From Clostridium brassicae (GTDB lineage Bacteria > Bacillota > Clostridia > Clostridiales > Clostridiaceae): a stretch of 64,000 bases of DNA. The notes beneath the pieces were generated by a model. The model was given only the letters and a program-made list of their open reading frames with translations. It did not search any database and was not told the DNA's origin. This document shows positions 20,107-28,835 of the stretch, in pieces. The stretch is from the NCBI RefSeq assembly GCF_026738875.1, contig NZ_JAPQFJ010000001.1, positions 1 to 64,000 of the forward strand, given 5' to 3'. Position numbers and translations under genes: made by a program. Position 1 is the first letter of the stretch. Every line of letters starts with the position of its first letter.

Positions 20107-21645
20107 ATGCCGATGCAACATGAATTAGTTTTAGTTATAGACTTTGGAGGACAATACAATCAGCTTATAGCTAGAAGAGTTAGAGAGCACAATGTATATT
20201 GTGAGATTGTTCCATATAGCACTTCAATTGAAAAAATAAAAGAAAAAAATCCTAGAGGAATAATTTTCACAGGAGGTCCTAATAGCGTTTATGGAGAAGG
20301 AACTCCAAGAGTAGATAAAGAAATTTTTGAATTAGGTATTCCTATTCTTGGAATATGCTACGGACATCAATTAACTGCTTATACATTAGGTGGCAATGTT
20401 GAAAGCCCTGATATAAGAGAGTATGGTAAAACAGAAGTTAAACTAGATACATCATCTATGTTGTTTGATGGAATTAAAGAAATAGATCAATCTTGGATGA
20501 GTCATACAGATTATGTATCACAAGTACCAGAAGGATTTAAAGTAGTAGCTACAACAGATCAATGCCCTGTAGCTGCTATGGAAAACGCAGGTAAAAAGGT
20601 ATATGCTGTTCAATTCCATCCAGAAGTTGAACATACTGTATTTGGTAAGCAAATGCTTACAAATTTCTTATTTAAAATTTGCGAATTAAAAGGTGACTGG
20701 TCTATGGCATCTTTCGCAGAAAATAAAATTAAAGAAATCAAAGAATTGGTTGGGGATAAGAAAGTTTTATGTGCTTTATCTGGTGGAGTAGATTCATCAG
20801 TTGCGGCGGTTCTTGTTCACAAAGCAATTGGAAAACAGTTAACATGTGTATTTGTTGACCATGGTTTATTAAGAAAAGATGAAGGGGATCAAGTTGAAAA
20901 TATCTTTAAAAAACAATTTGATATGAATCTTATAAGAGTAAATGCTCAGGATAGATTCTTAGGAAAGCTTAAAGGTGTAAGTGATCCAGAAACAAAGAGA
21001 AAGATAATAGGAGAAGAATTTATAAGAGTATTTGAAGAGGAAGCAAATAAGCTTGGACAAATAGATTTCCTTGTTCAAGGTACTATATATCCAGATGTAG
21101 TTGAAAGTGGAACAGATACTTCAGCAACGATTAAAAGTCATCATAACGTTGGTGGACTTCCAGAAGATATGCAATTCTCATTAATAGAGCCACTTAGAGA
21201 ATTATTTAAAGATGAAGTTAGAGCTGTAGGAGAAGAAGTGGGAATACCTCATAAACTTGTATGGAGACAGCCTTTCCCAGGTCCAGGTCTTGCAATTAGA
21301 GTTTTAGGAGAAATTACTGAGGAAAAATTATTTATAACAAGAGAAGCTGATGCTATATTCAGAGAAGAAATAGCTAATGCAGGTCTTGAAGAAAAAATAT
21401 GGCAATACTTTGCTTGTCTTCCAAACATTCAATCAGTTGGAGTTATGGGAGACGAAAGAACTTACTGTCATACTATAGCATTAAGAGCGGTTACATCATC
21501 AGATGCTATGACTTCAGATTGGGCAAGAATACCATATGAAGTTTTGGACAAAGTAAGCCGTCGTATAGTAAACGAAGTTAAAGGAGTAAACAGAATTGTT
21601 TATGACGTAACTTCAAAACCACCAGCAACTATTGAGTGGGAATAG
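20107..21645 (+). CDS. guaA: GMP synthase (glutamine-hydrolysing)
   Basis: A 512-residue enzyme that aminates XMP to GMP using glutamine and ATP. The class I glutamine amidotransferase domain (1-190) has its nucleophile C84 in GICYGHQ and the FHPEVEHT dyad segment. The ATP pyrophosphatase domain carries the P-loop-like [12 protein letters not shown] near 225, and the C-terminal dimerisation domain ends with TIEWE. The Shine-Dalgarno aggagga is 6 bases upstream. The order riboswitch-guaB-guaA supports coordinated guanine control. Confidence 0.98.
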   Translation: MPMQHELVLVIDFGGQYNQLIARRVREHNVYCEIVPYSTSIEKIKEKNPRGIIFTGGPNSVYGEGTPRVDKEIFELGIPILGICYGHQLTAYTLGGNVESPDIREYGKTEVKLDTSSMLFDGIKEIDQSWMSHTDYVSQVPEGFKVVATTDQCPVAAMENAGKKVYAVQFHPEVEHTVFGKQMLTNFLFKICELKGDWSMASFAENKIKEIKELVGDKKVLCALSGGVDSSVAAVLVHKAIGKQLTCVFVDHGLLRKDEGDQVENIFKKQFDMNLIRVNAQDRFLGKLKGVSDPETKRKIIGEEFIRVFEEEANKLGQIDFLVQGTIYPDVVESGTDTSATIKSHHNVGGLPEDMQFSLIEPLRELFKDEVRAVGEEVGIPHKLVWRQPFPGPGLAIRVLGEITEEKLFITREADAIFREEIANAGLEEKIWQYFACLPNIQSVGVMGDERTYCHTIALRAVTSSDAMTSDWARIPYEVLDKVSRRIVNEVKGVNRIVYDVTSKPPATIEWE

Positions 21646-21700
21646 AGTGTTGTAAGATATATCAACAGTTTAACAAGATATTAATAAAAATATAATTAAA

Positions 21701-21760
21701 AAAAGTGTTTATGATATTTCGCGAAATATGGAAATGTTGTAAGCACTTTTGTGTTTTTAC
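21701..21760 (+). terminator. Terminator after guaA
   Basis: AAAAGTGTTTA pairs with TAAGCACTTTT, enclosing an ATATTTCGCGAAATAT palindrome, followed by a T-rich run. Confidence 0.8.
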
Positions 21761-21868
21761 AAATTATTATATATTTTAATAAAGTATGTTTTAATAGTGT
21801 TTTATTGTAAAACAGTGCAATAAAATGTAATTATATATGATATAATTCATATAGGAAGGGGGAAAATC

Positions 21869-22252
21869 ATGGGACTAGAAGATATATTTCTTTTAATTGC
21901 TTTAGTGTTTCTAATTATCATGATGTTTTTTATTTTTAAAAAGCCTAAGCTAGTGGATAAGATAGAAGCTATTTTTGTATGTTTATTAGGGGGATTAACT
22001 TATGCATTTTTATGTGGAAGCTACCAGTTAGAATATTCTCCTTTATTGGTTATATTTGCAATGCCCTTTATAATGTTTTTTTTAGGTGTAATATTTTTTA
22101 TAATTAGAGAACCTAGTTTTATGAAAAAATGGCAAGCTATTTCTATATGTTTGTTTGGTTTTGTAGCTTATGGAATGTTAGTAGGGGCTTGTTATAATCT
22201 TCAAGAATCACAAAAACAAAATGGAAATATAAGTATTATTTATGATATTTAA
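21869..22252 (+). CDS. Small hypothetical membrane protein, four helices
   Basis: A 127-residue protein not recognised as any family. It has four hydrophobic segments (about 5-24, 34-52, 60-82, 94-112) arranged as two similar hairpins: each ends in a short basic loop (KKPKLVDKIEAIFVCLLGGLTYAFL versus REPSFMKKWQAISICLFGFVAYGML), suggesting an internal duplication. The C-terminal 18 residues are polar. The Shine-Dalgarno aggaaggggg is close to the ATG. It is monocistronic between guaA and the csrA/flagellin region. Confidence 0.7.
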   Translation: MGLEDIFLLIALVFLIIMMFFIFKKPKLVDKIEAIFVCLLGGLTYAFLCGSYQLEYSPLLVIFAMPFIMFFLGVIFFIIREPSFMKKWQAISICLFGFVAYGMLVGACYNLQESQKQNGNISIIYDI

Positions 22253-22668
22253 TCAAAAAGTCTATTAAATGAGTAAATTGTATAATCAATAAATACCATA
22301 ACTTAATGCAAGTTTATTGTGAAATTTTAATTATGCAATTTTTTATTTTCGATTTTAGTTTTAATAGTAATTTATTTTAGTATATATTTTAAAATTATAC
22401 AAAATCAAAAATTTGTAAAAATATGTACTAAAATAAATAATTCCTTTAAATATATTTTGTATCTGAAATGAAATGAATTTTTTATAAAAAAATTAAAATT
22501 AAATGTAAAGTATTAAATTATAGTAACGAATAATATATTAGGAAATATTGAAAATACATGTTTAATATGGTTAAATATAGTTATTAATAATTTTTAAATT
22601 TTGGGTATAGAAGGAACTATAGTCAAGATTATTAAAAAGAATACAATACAACGATATATAGATTTCTC

Positions 22669-22730
22669 AAGGATGAGTTAATACAGAGTCAATTTAAACA
22701 AAAATTGACTGTATTAACTCATCCTTTTTT
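22669..22730 (+). terminator. Long hairpin H1 upstream of csrA
   Basis: AGGATGAGTTAATAC pairs with GTATTAACTCATCCT and continues as AGTCAATTT/AAATTGACT, a nearly unbroken 24-bp stem followed by TTTTTTG. It shares its first 15 bases and its terminal part with the H2 hairpin 240 bases downstream. Confidence 0.75.
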
Positions 22731-22909
22731 GTTAGGAAAATAATTAAGGAGATTGTATAGTTATAAATCCACATAGCACATAGTTAAATGTAAGATTTAT
22801 ATTTAATTATGTAATTTCATTAATTAGAAGGATAAAATTAAACACAAAGTACAAGGATTACTGTATAAGTAAAGTCTATATATTGCAAAAATTTAATATA
22901 AATTCTCAA

Positions 22910-22982
22910 GGATGAGTTGATATGCGCATAGATTGTTTTGGATTTTAAGACAAGCTATGTGTATATTGACTCATCTTTTTTG
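22910..22982 (+). terminator. Long hairpin H2 upstream of csrA
   Basis: GATGAGT...ATAT...CATAG pairs with CTATG...ATAT...ACTCATC, followed by TTTTTTG. The base of the stem is the same sequence as in H1 (ctcaaggatgagtt) while the upper stem differs. It ends 56 bases before csrA. The remaining gap 22253-23037 is AT-rich without a gene. Confidence 0.75.
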
Positions 22983-23037
22983 TTTTAAATATAAATACAG
23001 ATTATTAAAAATATGAAAAATCAAGGAGGATAAAGAA

Positions 23038-23205
23038 ATGCTTGTATTAGGTATAAAAACTGGAGAAACAATCAACATAGGTGAAAATGTAAAGCTAACT
23101 TTTGTAAAGGTTAAGGAAAACACTATAAGAGTTGCAATAGACGCTCCAAGGGATGTAGCTATTTTAAGAGATGGAGCAGAAGACAAAAATAAACAGGATT
23201 CTTAG
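23038..23205 (+). CDS. csrA: Short CsrA-like translational regulator, C-terminally truncated
   Basis: A 55-residue protein with the CsrA pattern: MLVLGIKTGETINIG at the start, the strand VRVAIDAP-like segment (TIRVAIDAP) and a terminal ILR that supplies the conserved RNA-binding arginine near position 44. CsrA dimers bind GGA motifs in mRNA leaders and repress flagellin translation in Gram-positive bacteria. The usual R6 is replaced by Ile (LTRK becomes LGIK), and the C-terminal helix that FliW contacts is missing. The last four codons and the stop (cag gat tct tag) are the first bases of a structured repeat. Shine-Dalgarno aaggagga; no fliW gene nearby. Confidence 0.8.
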   Translation: MLVLGIKTGETINIGENVKLTFVKVKENTIRVAIDAPRDVAILRDGAEDKNKQDS

Positions 23206-23323
23206 TTTTAGATGGAGTTTTTCATACAGCTAAAAGTTAGAAGCCGTTATCCAGGGTCGTAGCCATACTTAACTCCTAATTTGAATAATATTGGAGTTTT
23301 AGGATGGATAGACATCGGATAAA
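23192..23323 (+). repeat. Two-hairpin structured repeat, copy 4 (csrA-flagellin leader)
   Basis: It starts inside the csrA 3' end (AACAGGATTCTTAG). Hairpin 1 uses TTCT/AGAA with a TTTTAG/CTAAAA apical stem. Hairpin 2 is closed by TTATCC/GGATAA with CCAT/ATGG and AACTCC/GGAGTT inside. It would form most of the 5' UTR of flagellin if transcribed with csrA. It contains several GGA triplets, the core of CsrA sites, though mostly in stems. Confidence 0.82.
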
Positions 23324-23419
23324 TAAGTAAATTTAATTTGATTTAAAAGTCATCAATGACTTTTGAAAATATATAAAATGCACAGGGATGTGCTAAAAAA
23401 ATCAGGGAGGTTTTTTATT

Positions 23420-24616
23420 ATGATTATTAATCACAATCTTAATGCTATGAATGCTCATAGACAAATGGGAATGAACACTGTTAATAGTGGGAAATCAATG
23501 GAAAAATTAAGCTCAGGTTTAAGAATAAACAGAGCTGGAGATGACGCTGCAGGATTAGCTATATCAGAAAAAATGAGAGGACAAATCAGAGGGCTTGATC
23601 AGGCATCAAGAAATGGTCAAGATGCTATATCTATGATTCAAACTGGTGAAGGTGCTTTAAATGAAAGTCACTCAATTCTTCAAAGAATGAGAGAATTAGC
23701 AGTACAAGCTGGTAATGATACAAATAAAGATACTGATAGAGCAGAAATCCAAAAAGAAATTAACCAATTAACATCAGAAATAAACAGAATAGGAAATACA
23801 ATTGAATTTAACAACCAACATTTATTAGATGCAACTGCTGGAACTGTAACAAAGGCAGAAGCTGCAGTAAAAGGTAAGACAGCAGAATTTACAATAACTC
23901 AAGGCAAACCACTAGTGATAGACGGAGTAACAATTGACCCGGGCGCTGATAAAGATACATTAGTACAAGCAATAAAAGATAATGCGACATTAAACGCTAA
24001 ATATACAGCGACAAGTGGTTCTGATGGAAAATTAATCTTAGAACAAAAGGCAGGATTTGAATCATCAGCTAAACCAGTAGTTAAAAGTAATGGTGCAGAT
24101 GTAACAATAACTATGGACACTGAAGGAAAAGGAGCAGAATCAGCAAAATCAAGTTTTGTAGCTCAAGTAGGAGCTAATGAAAATCAAACAATGACACTTG
24201 AATTTAAAGATATGAGAGCAGCTGCTTTAGGAATTACAGGAACAAAGGGAGATGCTGGATTTACTGCTGAGAATACAGTAACCAAAGGAACAGATAATGA
24301 TGCAATAGAAGCAGCACTAGATGTAAGTGATGCTAAAAATGCAGGAAATGCAATTACAAAATTACAAAGTGCTATAAATAAAGTTTCAGGAGAAAGAAGT
24401 AAACTTGGTGCATACCAAAACAGATTAGAACATACAATTAACAACTTAGGAACATCTTCAGAAAACTTACAAGCAGCTGAATCAAGAATAAGAGACGTTG
24501 ATATGGCCAAAGAAATGATGACTTTCTCTAAGAACAATATACTTAGCCAAGCTGCTCAAGCAATGCTTGCTCAAGCTAACCAACAACCGCAAGGAGTTCT
24601 TCAATTATTAAGATAA
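23420..24616 (+). CDS. Flagellin
   Basis: A 398-residue filament subunit. The conserved N-terminal D0/D1 region (MIINHNLNAMNAHRQ to about 140) includes SSGLRINRAGDDAAGLAISEKMR, and the C-terminal D0/D1 region ends QPQGVLQLLR. The central part (about 140-300) is a variable surface domain rich in Lys, Thr and Ala. The start at 23420 follows agggagg; an upstream in-frame ATG at 23363 lacks a Shine-Dalgarno. It is exported by the flagellar type III apparatus, so no signal peptide is expected. It is adjacent to csrA and followed by a soluble chemoreceptor. Confidence 0.97.
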   Translation: MIINHNLNAMNAHRQMGMNTVNSGKSMEKLSSGLRINRAGDDAAGLAISEKMRGQIRGLDQASRNGQDAISMIQTGEGALNESHSILQRMRELAVQAGNDTNKDTDRAEIQKEINQLTSEINRIGNTIEFNNQHLLDATAGTVTKAEAAVKGKTAEFTITQGKPLVIDGVTIDPGADKDTLVQAIKDNATLNAKYTATSGSDGKLILEQKAGFESSAKPVVKSNGADVTITMDTEGKGAESAKSSFVAQVGANENQTMTLEFKDMRAAALGITGTKGDAGFTAENTVTKGTDNDAIEAALDVSDAKNAGNAITKLQSAINKVSGERSKLGAYQNRLEHTINNLGTSSENLQAAESRIRDVDMAKEMMTFSKNNILSQAAQAMLAQANQQPQGVLQLLR

Positions 24617-24850
24617 TTGGTTAGAGAATAGTGAATAGTAAAGGAGGGTTTTGTTTTTGGGACAAAACCTTTTATTTTTATAGAGAACTTATTTAGTGAA
24701 TAGAGAACAGAGAATAGTAAAAGAGGAGATTTTGTCTTGGAGACAAAATCTTTTAATTATATTAGACAAATTTATTGTCAAAATAAACTTCTACAACTAC
24801 TATTCACTATTCACTATACAAGGTTCACTATTCTCTGGAAAAAGGGTATG
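24617..24850. repeat. Cluster of 'agagaatagtgaa / ggaggattttgt' repeats after flagellin
   Basis: Two direct copies (24622-24672 and 24704-24755) of agagaatagt-(n)-aaa-gagg-GNTTTTGTC...GACAAAAC/TCTTTT, each with a hairpin GGTTTTGT/ACAAAACC or GATTTTGTCT/AGACAAAATC. An inverted set, ACTATTCACTATTCACTAT and TTCACTATTCTCT, follows at 24796-24838. These are the same words as in the block at 8355-8816. The first hairpin with its following T run can serve as the flagellin terminator. No gene. Confidence 0.7.
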
Positions 24851-24933
24851 TTAAAATAAGACTAAATACTTGACTTCATGAAATGTAAGTAATATATTGA
24901 GAATACATATAAAATTTGGAAAGGATGTAGTCA

Positions 24934-25767
24934 ATGATAAAAACATTAGAAGAAAATGAAGTAATAAGATCTTTTAATAATTTAATACCATACTTGCAAT
25001 ATTATTTTGAAGATGAAATTGCATTTACTATTTCAAATACTGAATATTTTTTAAAAGTTGTTGATGGTGAAACAATTAAATTGGGAGCAAAGGATGGGGA
25101 TATTCTTCCAGTAAATTGTGCAGCTTATGAGTGTTTAAAGGCAAAAAAGCCGATATCTATAATTGTTCCTAAAGAGGTTTTTGGTATTTCAATAAAAGCA
25201 ATTGGAGTTCCTGTTAAAGAAAATTCTCAAATAGTAGGAACTATAGTTATAGCAAAAAGTTTAAGACGTAAGAATGAAGTCAGTGATTTAACTGAGAACT
25301 TATCAGCTTCTTTGGAACAAATAAGTGCATCTCTTAATGAAATTAACAAAGGGGTACAAGAGGTTTCCGTAGCTAATGATTGTATACAGAAAAATGTTAA
25401 AAAAACATATAATGAAGCACAGAATACTGATGAAGTATTAAGTTTTATTGAGAACATTGCAAAGCAAACTAATTTATTGGGGCTAAATGCAGCAATTGAA
25501 TCATCTAGAGCAGGGGAATTTGGTAAAGGGTTTAGTGTTGTCGCAAATGAGATAAGAAAATTATCAGTATCTAGTAGCCAATCCATTAAGGAGATAAATG
25601 GAGTGCTTAAAAATATTCAAGATTCTGTAACGGATATATCAGAGAAAATTAATAACTCAAATAATGTTTTTGAAGAACAAGTTGCATCTATTCAAGAAAT
25701 TACAGGAGTTATAGAAAATTTAAATCAATCAGCAGTAATCCTTAAAAGAATGTCAGCTGAACTTTAA
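24934..25767 (+). CDS. Soluble methyl-accepting chemotaxis-type signalling protein
   Basis: A 277-residue cytoplasmic receptor-like protein. The N-terminal 110 residues form an alpha/beta sensor-like domain of unknown ligand, with no transmembrane segment. The C-terminal part is the coiled-coil MCP signalling hairpin, whose tip carries [37 protein letters not shown] (about 173-210), the CheA/CheW contact region. It is short, with few heptads after the tip. The adjacent flagellin supports a motility link, although MCP-like proteins also signal in other pathways. Confidence 0.88.
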   Translation: MIKTLEENEVIRSFNNLIPYLQYYFEDEIAFTISNTEYFLKVVDGETIKLGAKDGDILPVNCAAYECLKAKKPISIIVPKEVFGISIKAIGVPVKENSQIVGTIVIAKSLRRKNEVSDLTENLSASLEQISASLNEINKGVQEVSVANDCIQKNVKKTYNEAQNTDEVLSFIENIAKQTNLLGLNAAIESSRAGEFGKGFSVVANEIRKLSVSSSQSIKEINGVLKNIQDSVTDISEKINNSNNVFEEQVASIQEITGVIENLNQSAVILKRMSAEL

Positions 25768-25794
25768 TAAAAAATAAGTTAGGAGAATTTAATA

Positions 25795-26658
25795 ATGAAG
25801 ATTACAACAATAATAGAGAATTCTTTAAAAGACAATAAAGAGCTTAAAAATGAACATGGACTCTCTTTTTTTGTAGAAACATCTGCCTGTAATATTCTAT
25901 TTGATACAGGTAAAAGTGGAGATTTTGTAGATAATGCAAAAGATCTAGGAATTGATTTAAATAAAGTAGACTATTTAGTACTTAGTCATGCTCATTATGA
26001 TCATTGTGGTGGAGTTAGGAGATTTTTAGATACTTTTAATATTCAGCCAGAATTTTATGTAAGTAAAAACTTCTTCAAAAATAGGGACAAGTACCACTAT
26101 TCAGATGGAAGTCAAAAAGTAGATTTCGCATCGAATGGCCCAGGATACAAGTATATAGGTATAGATTTTGATGAAGAATTTATAAGAAATAAAAAACTAA
26201 ATATTAATTATGTAGATAGTGATATGGTTAAGTTAAGTGATAAAGTCTATATATTTACTAACTTTGAAAGAACTTATGATTTTGAAACTTTAAATTCTAA
26301 TATGCAAGTAAAAAAAGGGGATAAATATACAGTAGATACTTTTGAGGATGAAGTTACTATAGCAATAGATACAGAAAAAGGATTGTTAATTTTACTTGGT
26401 TGTTCTCATCCAGGAATTTTAAATATAGTTGATACTATTAGTAAAAGAGCTGGTAAAAAGATATATGGCGTTATGGGAGGAACTCATCTTGTAGAAGCAG
26501 ATGAAGAACGTATAAACAAGACTATAAAAAGGCTAAAAGAAATGAATATTGAGATTATAGGTGTATCCCATTGTACAGGAGAAAAAGCAGTTAAAATATT
26601 TAAAGAAAAATGTGATAATTTTTTTGAAAATTGTACAGGAACTGTTTTAGAAATATAA
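25795..26658 (+). CDS. Metallo-beta-lactamase-fold hydrolase (RFAP-synthase-like branch)
   Basis: A 287-residue protein with the metal motif SHAHYDHCGG (about 63-72), a second LLGCSHPG (about 198-205) and a C-terminal GGTHL (about 225-229). This combination marks the branch annotated as 7,8-dihydropterin-6-methyl-4-(ribofuranosyl)-aminobenzene 5'-phosphate synthase-like, common in anaerobes that do not make methanopterin, so the true reaction is unknown. It starts 27 bases behind the chemoreceptor and is probably co-transcribed. The terminator follows at once. Confidence 0.83.
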   Translation: MKITTIIENSLKDNKELKNEHGLSFFVETSACNILFDTGKSGDFVDNAKDLGIDLNKVDYLVLSHAHYDHCGGVRRFLDTFNIQPEFYVSKNFFKNRDKYHYSDGSQKVDFASNGPGYKYIGIDFDEEFIRNKKLNINYVDSDMVKLSDKVYIFTNFERTYDFETLNSNMQVKKGDKYTVDTFEDEVTIAIDTEKGLLILLGCSHPGILNIVDTISKRAGKKIYGVMGGTHLVEADEERINKTIKRLKEMNIEIIGVSHCTGEKAVKIFKEKCDNFFENCTGTVLEI

Positions 26659-26659
26659 A

Positions 26660-26686
26660 AAACTCTGAATTTCAGAGTTTTTTATT
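26660..26686 (+). terminator. Terminator after the MBL-fold gene
   Basis: AAACTCTGAA pairs directly with TTCAGAGTTT, followed by TTTATT. The 257-base gap beyond it is AT-rich with no gene. Confidence 0.85.
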
Positions 26687-26943
26687 GTATACTTTAAAAA
26701 TAACAAAAATAAAATGGAAGCATAAGTATTGTTTATTATCTTTAATTAAAGAGGGTGTTAAATAAGTTGAATTTATAAATTATTTAACAATCTTTCTCAT
26801 TTGATTGGTGAATTTTTTAAGAATACACATCATGAATTGAATATAAAAAAGATATATTAATTTAAATATTAATTATTTTATGTTTATTTTGATATAATAA
26901 ACTAATGGACAATGTAACTGAATAATAACAAAGGAGTATTTCT

Positions 26944-27393
26944 ATGACAAAAAAAAGAAAAAGGTTTTATATCAAGTGGCTACTAGCTATAGCATGGATG
27001 GTAGTTATTTTTAAATTTTCAAATGATCCAGCTACAGTTTCTGATGCTAAAAGTGGAACAGTAATTACTATGTTCGATTCTATTGGGTTAAATTTAAACA
27101 GTTTACTTGGCACTTTAGCTAATTTTATAGTAAGAAAAGTAGCTCATTTTACTGAGTTTTTAATATTGTATGTGTTTTTATACAATGCTTTAAGTGAAAG
27201 TTATACGAATAAAAAAGCTTTAGTAATTGCTATAGTATTTACTTTTTTATATGCTTGTTCTGACGAATTTCACCAGACTTTCATACCCGGTAGAGAAGGA
27301 AGATTTAGAGATGTATTAATAGACACTTCTGGTGGCATAGCTGCATTTATGTATTTCTATTTTTCTCATCCTAAAAAAAATTCTTATAAATAG
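26944..27393 (+). CDS. VanZ-family membrane protein
   Basis: A 149-residue protein with four hydrophobic segments. The VanZ signature DEFHQTFIPGREGRFRDVLIDTSGG (about 107-131) and KVAHFTEFLILY (about 75-86) are intact. VanZ itself gives low teicoplanin resistance, but most genomic homologues are of unknown role in the envelope, and no glycopeptide resistance genes accompany it. Shine-Dalgarno aaaggag. It is monocistronic. Confidence 0.88.
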   Translation: MTKKRKRFYIKWLLAIAWMVVIFKFSNDPATVSDAKSGTVITMFDSIGLNLNSLLGTLANFIVRKVAHFTEFLILYVFLYNALSESYTNKKALVIAIVFTFLYACSDEFHQTFIPGREGRFRDVLIDTSGGIAAFMYFYFSHPKKNSYK

Positions 27394-27619
27394 CACACAT
27401 ATACTTTTCGATATAATGAATATACTACTTAAAAAATATTAATTTCCATAATTAATATACAAAAAATTCCAATGTGTGTTATAATGGTTATTGCAATGAG
27501 TAGCAAAAATAGAAAATTATACAACAGTCAACAAAGTTTAGCTATCTAGTTTTGGAATTATAAAATTTCCTCAATAGATAAGCAATTAGAGTTTAACAAA
27601 TGTTTAGGGGGAATTAGTT

Positions 27620-28432
27620 ATGTCATATATTTTAACAGACGATAATGTAAAAATATTTTATAAAGACAAAGGAATTGGTGAAAATATCGTTTTTATCCAT
27701 GGATGGGCATCAAGCATGATAAGCTTTGCAATTCCAGCTTACTATTTAAGTAAAAAGTATAGAGTTATAACCTATGATTTAAGAGGTCATGGAAAATCTG
27801 ATGTTACAGATAAAGGACTTACAATTAACAGATTTGCTACAGATTTGCAGGAGCTTTTAGAGCAACTTAATTTAAAGAATGTTGTACTTGTGGGGTGGTC
27901 TATGGGAGCTCATGTTTTATTTAAGTATATAGATATGTTTGGATGTGATAGACTTAAAGGTATAGGTATAGTAGATATGAGTCCGAAGTTAATAAGAGAT
28001 GATTCGTGGGAATTAGGACTATATAAAGGGAACTTTGAAAAAGAGGATAACTTAAAAGCACTTCAAGAGATGGATATGGATTGGCAAAAATACATTGAAA
28101 AATTCACAAGAACTTTGGTCCCAGAGTTGGATGAAAAACAATTTAAATACATTATGAAGGGTAACTTAATGAATGACCCTCATGTAATAAAGAATATGTG
28201 GAATGAAATGGTTAATGGCGATTATAGGGATGTTTTAAGAAAAATAGACGTACCAACTCTTATTTTATATGGGGAAAAGAGTACTTTATATACAGAAGAA
28301 GTTCCTAAATATCTTAATGAGCAAATAACTAATACGAAAATGGAAAGATTTAATGGATGTACTCACTTATTAGTTATGGAAGATACAGATAAATTTATTA
28401 AAGTTATAGACAAATTTGTGGCAAATATATAA
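27620..28432 (+). CDS. Alpha/beta hydrolase
   Basis: A 270-residue alpha/beta hydrolase fold enzyme. The oxyanion region is IHGWASSM (about 25-32), the nucleophile elbow is VGWSMGAH with Ser near residue 96, a candidate acid lies in the PTLILYGEKSTLY segment and the catalytic His in NGCTHLL (about 250). The closest recognised types are non-haem peroxidase/esterase-like hydrolases such as clostridial arylesterases. The substrate is unknown. Shine-Dalgarno aggggga. It has no operon partner. Confidence 0.85.
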   Translation: MSYILTDDNVKIFYKDKGIGENIVFIHGWASSMISFAIPAYYLSKKYRVITYDLRGHGKSDVTDKGLTINRFATDLQELLEQLNLKNVVLVGWSMGAHVLFKYIDMFGCDRLKGIGIVDMSPKLIRDDSWELGLYKGNFEKEDNLKALQEMDMDWQKYIEKFTRTLVPELDEKQFKYIMKGNLMNDPHVIKNMWNEMVNGDYRDVLRKIDVPTLILYGEKSTLYTEEVPKYLNEQITNTKMERFNGCTHLLVMEDTDKFIKVIDKFVANI

Positions 28433-28835
28433 GTGAGGATAGTAGTGTGAATAGAAAAATTTTGTGATAACATTTTTTTAGGATATATGGAGTTTCTATT
28501 ACAAAATAGTGTTATTACAGTAATGAATCAATTTAAGTATAAGATATAAAAAGACTTTAAAGAAATTTAATGGGTATAAAATTATATATATATATCTGCT
28601 TTATATAATAAATCTAAGGGAAAGGTAAAGTTTCGTTAGTTAAAAAAATAACAAAGTTTGGTCCAAACATAATATTTTTTACTGGAGATATAATAAATAG
28701 AATAAGGTATAATGATTAACTATTTTGTTAAAAATGAAATATTATGTAACCTATCCCTTGAATTTATAAAACAAATAACTTAAAATCTTAACGAGTAAAG
28801 AGAAGTAAATGAAAAAAAGTTTGGAGGGTTAAAAA
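28433..28835. other. Gap upstream of pgi
   Basis: About 400 AT-rich bases without a gene. CTAACGAAACTTTACC-like words and an AAGTTTGGTCCAAACAT inverted repeat (TTTGG/CCAAA, 28657-28667) are present. A TATAAT-like hexamer at 28708 may belong to the pgi promoter. Nothing else could be supported. Confidence 0.45.

Noticed and set aside
23192-23323. A cyclic di-GMP or other known riboswitch in the flagellin leader
   Set aside because: The conserved core bases of class I and II c-di-GMP aptamers are absent, and the same structure is found at unrelated genes.
23311-23325. AGACATCGGATAAAT read as a sigma-28 -10 element (GCCGATAA) for flagellin
   Set aside because: The match is partial, no suitable TAAA is found 15 bases upstream, and the same bases are an invariant arm of a repeat elsewhere unrelated to motility.
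26944-27393. VanZ together with the VanW gene as a glycopeptide resistance locus
   Set aside because: They are 5.5 kb apart, and no vanHAX or vanRS genes exist in the window; both families are common outside resistance clusters.
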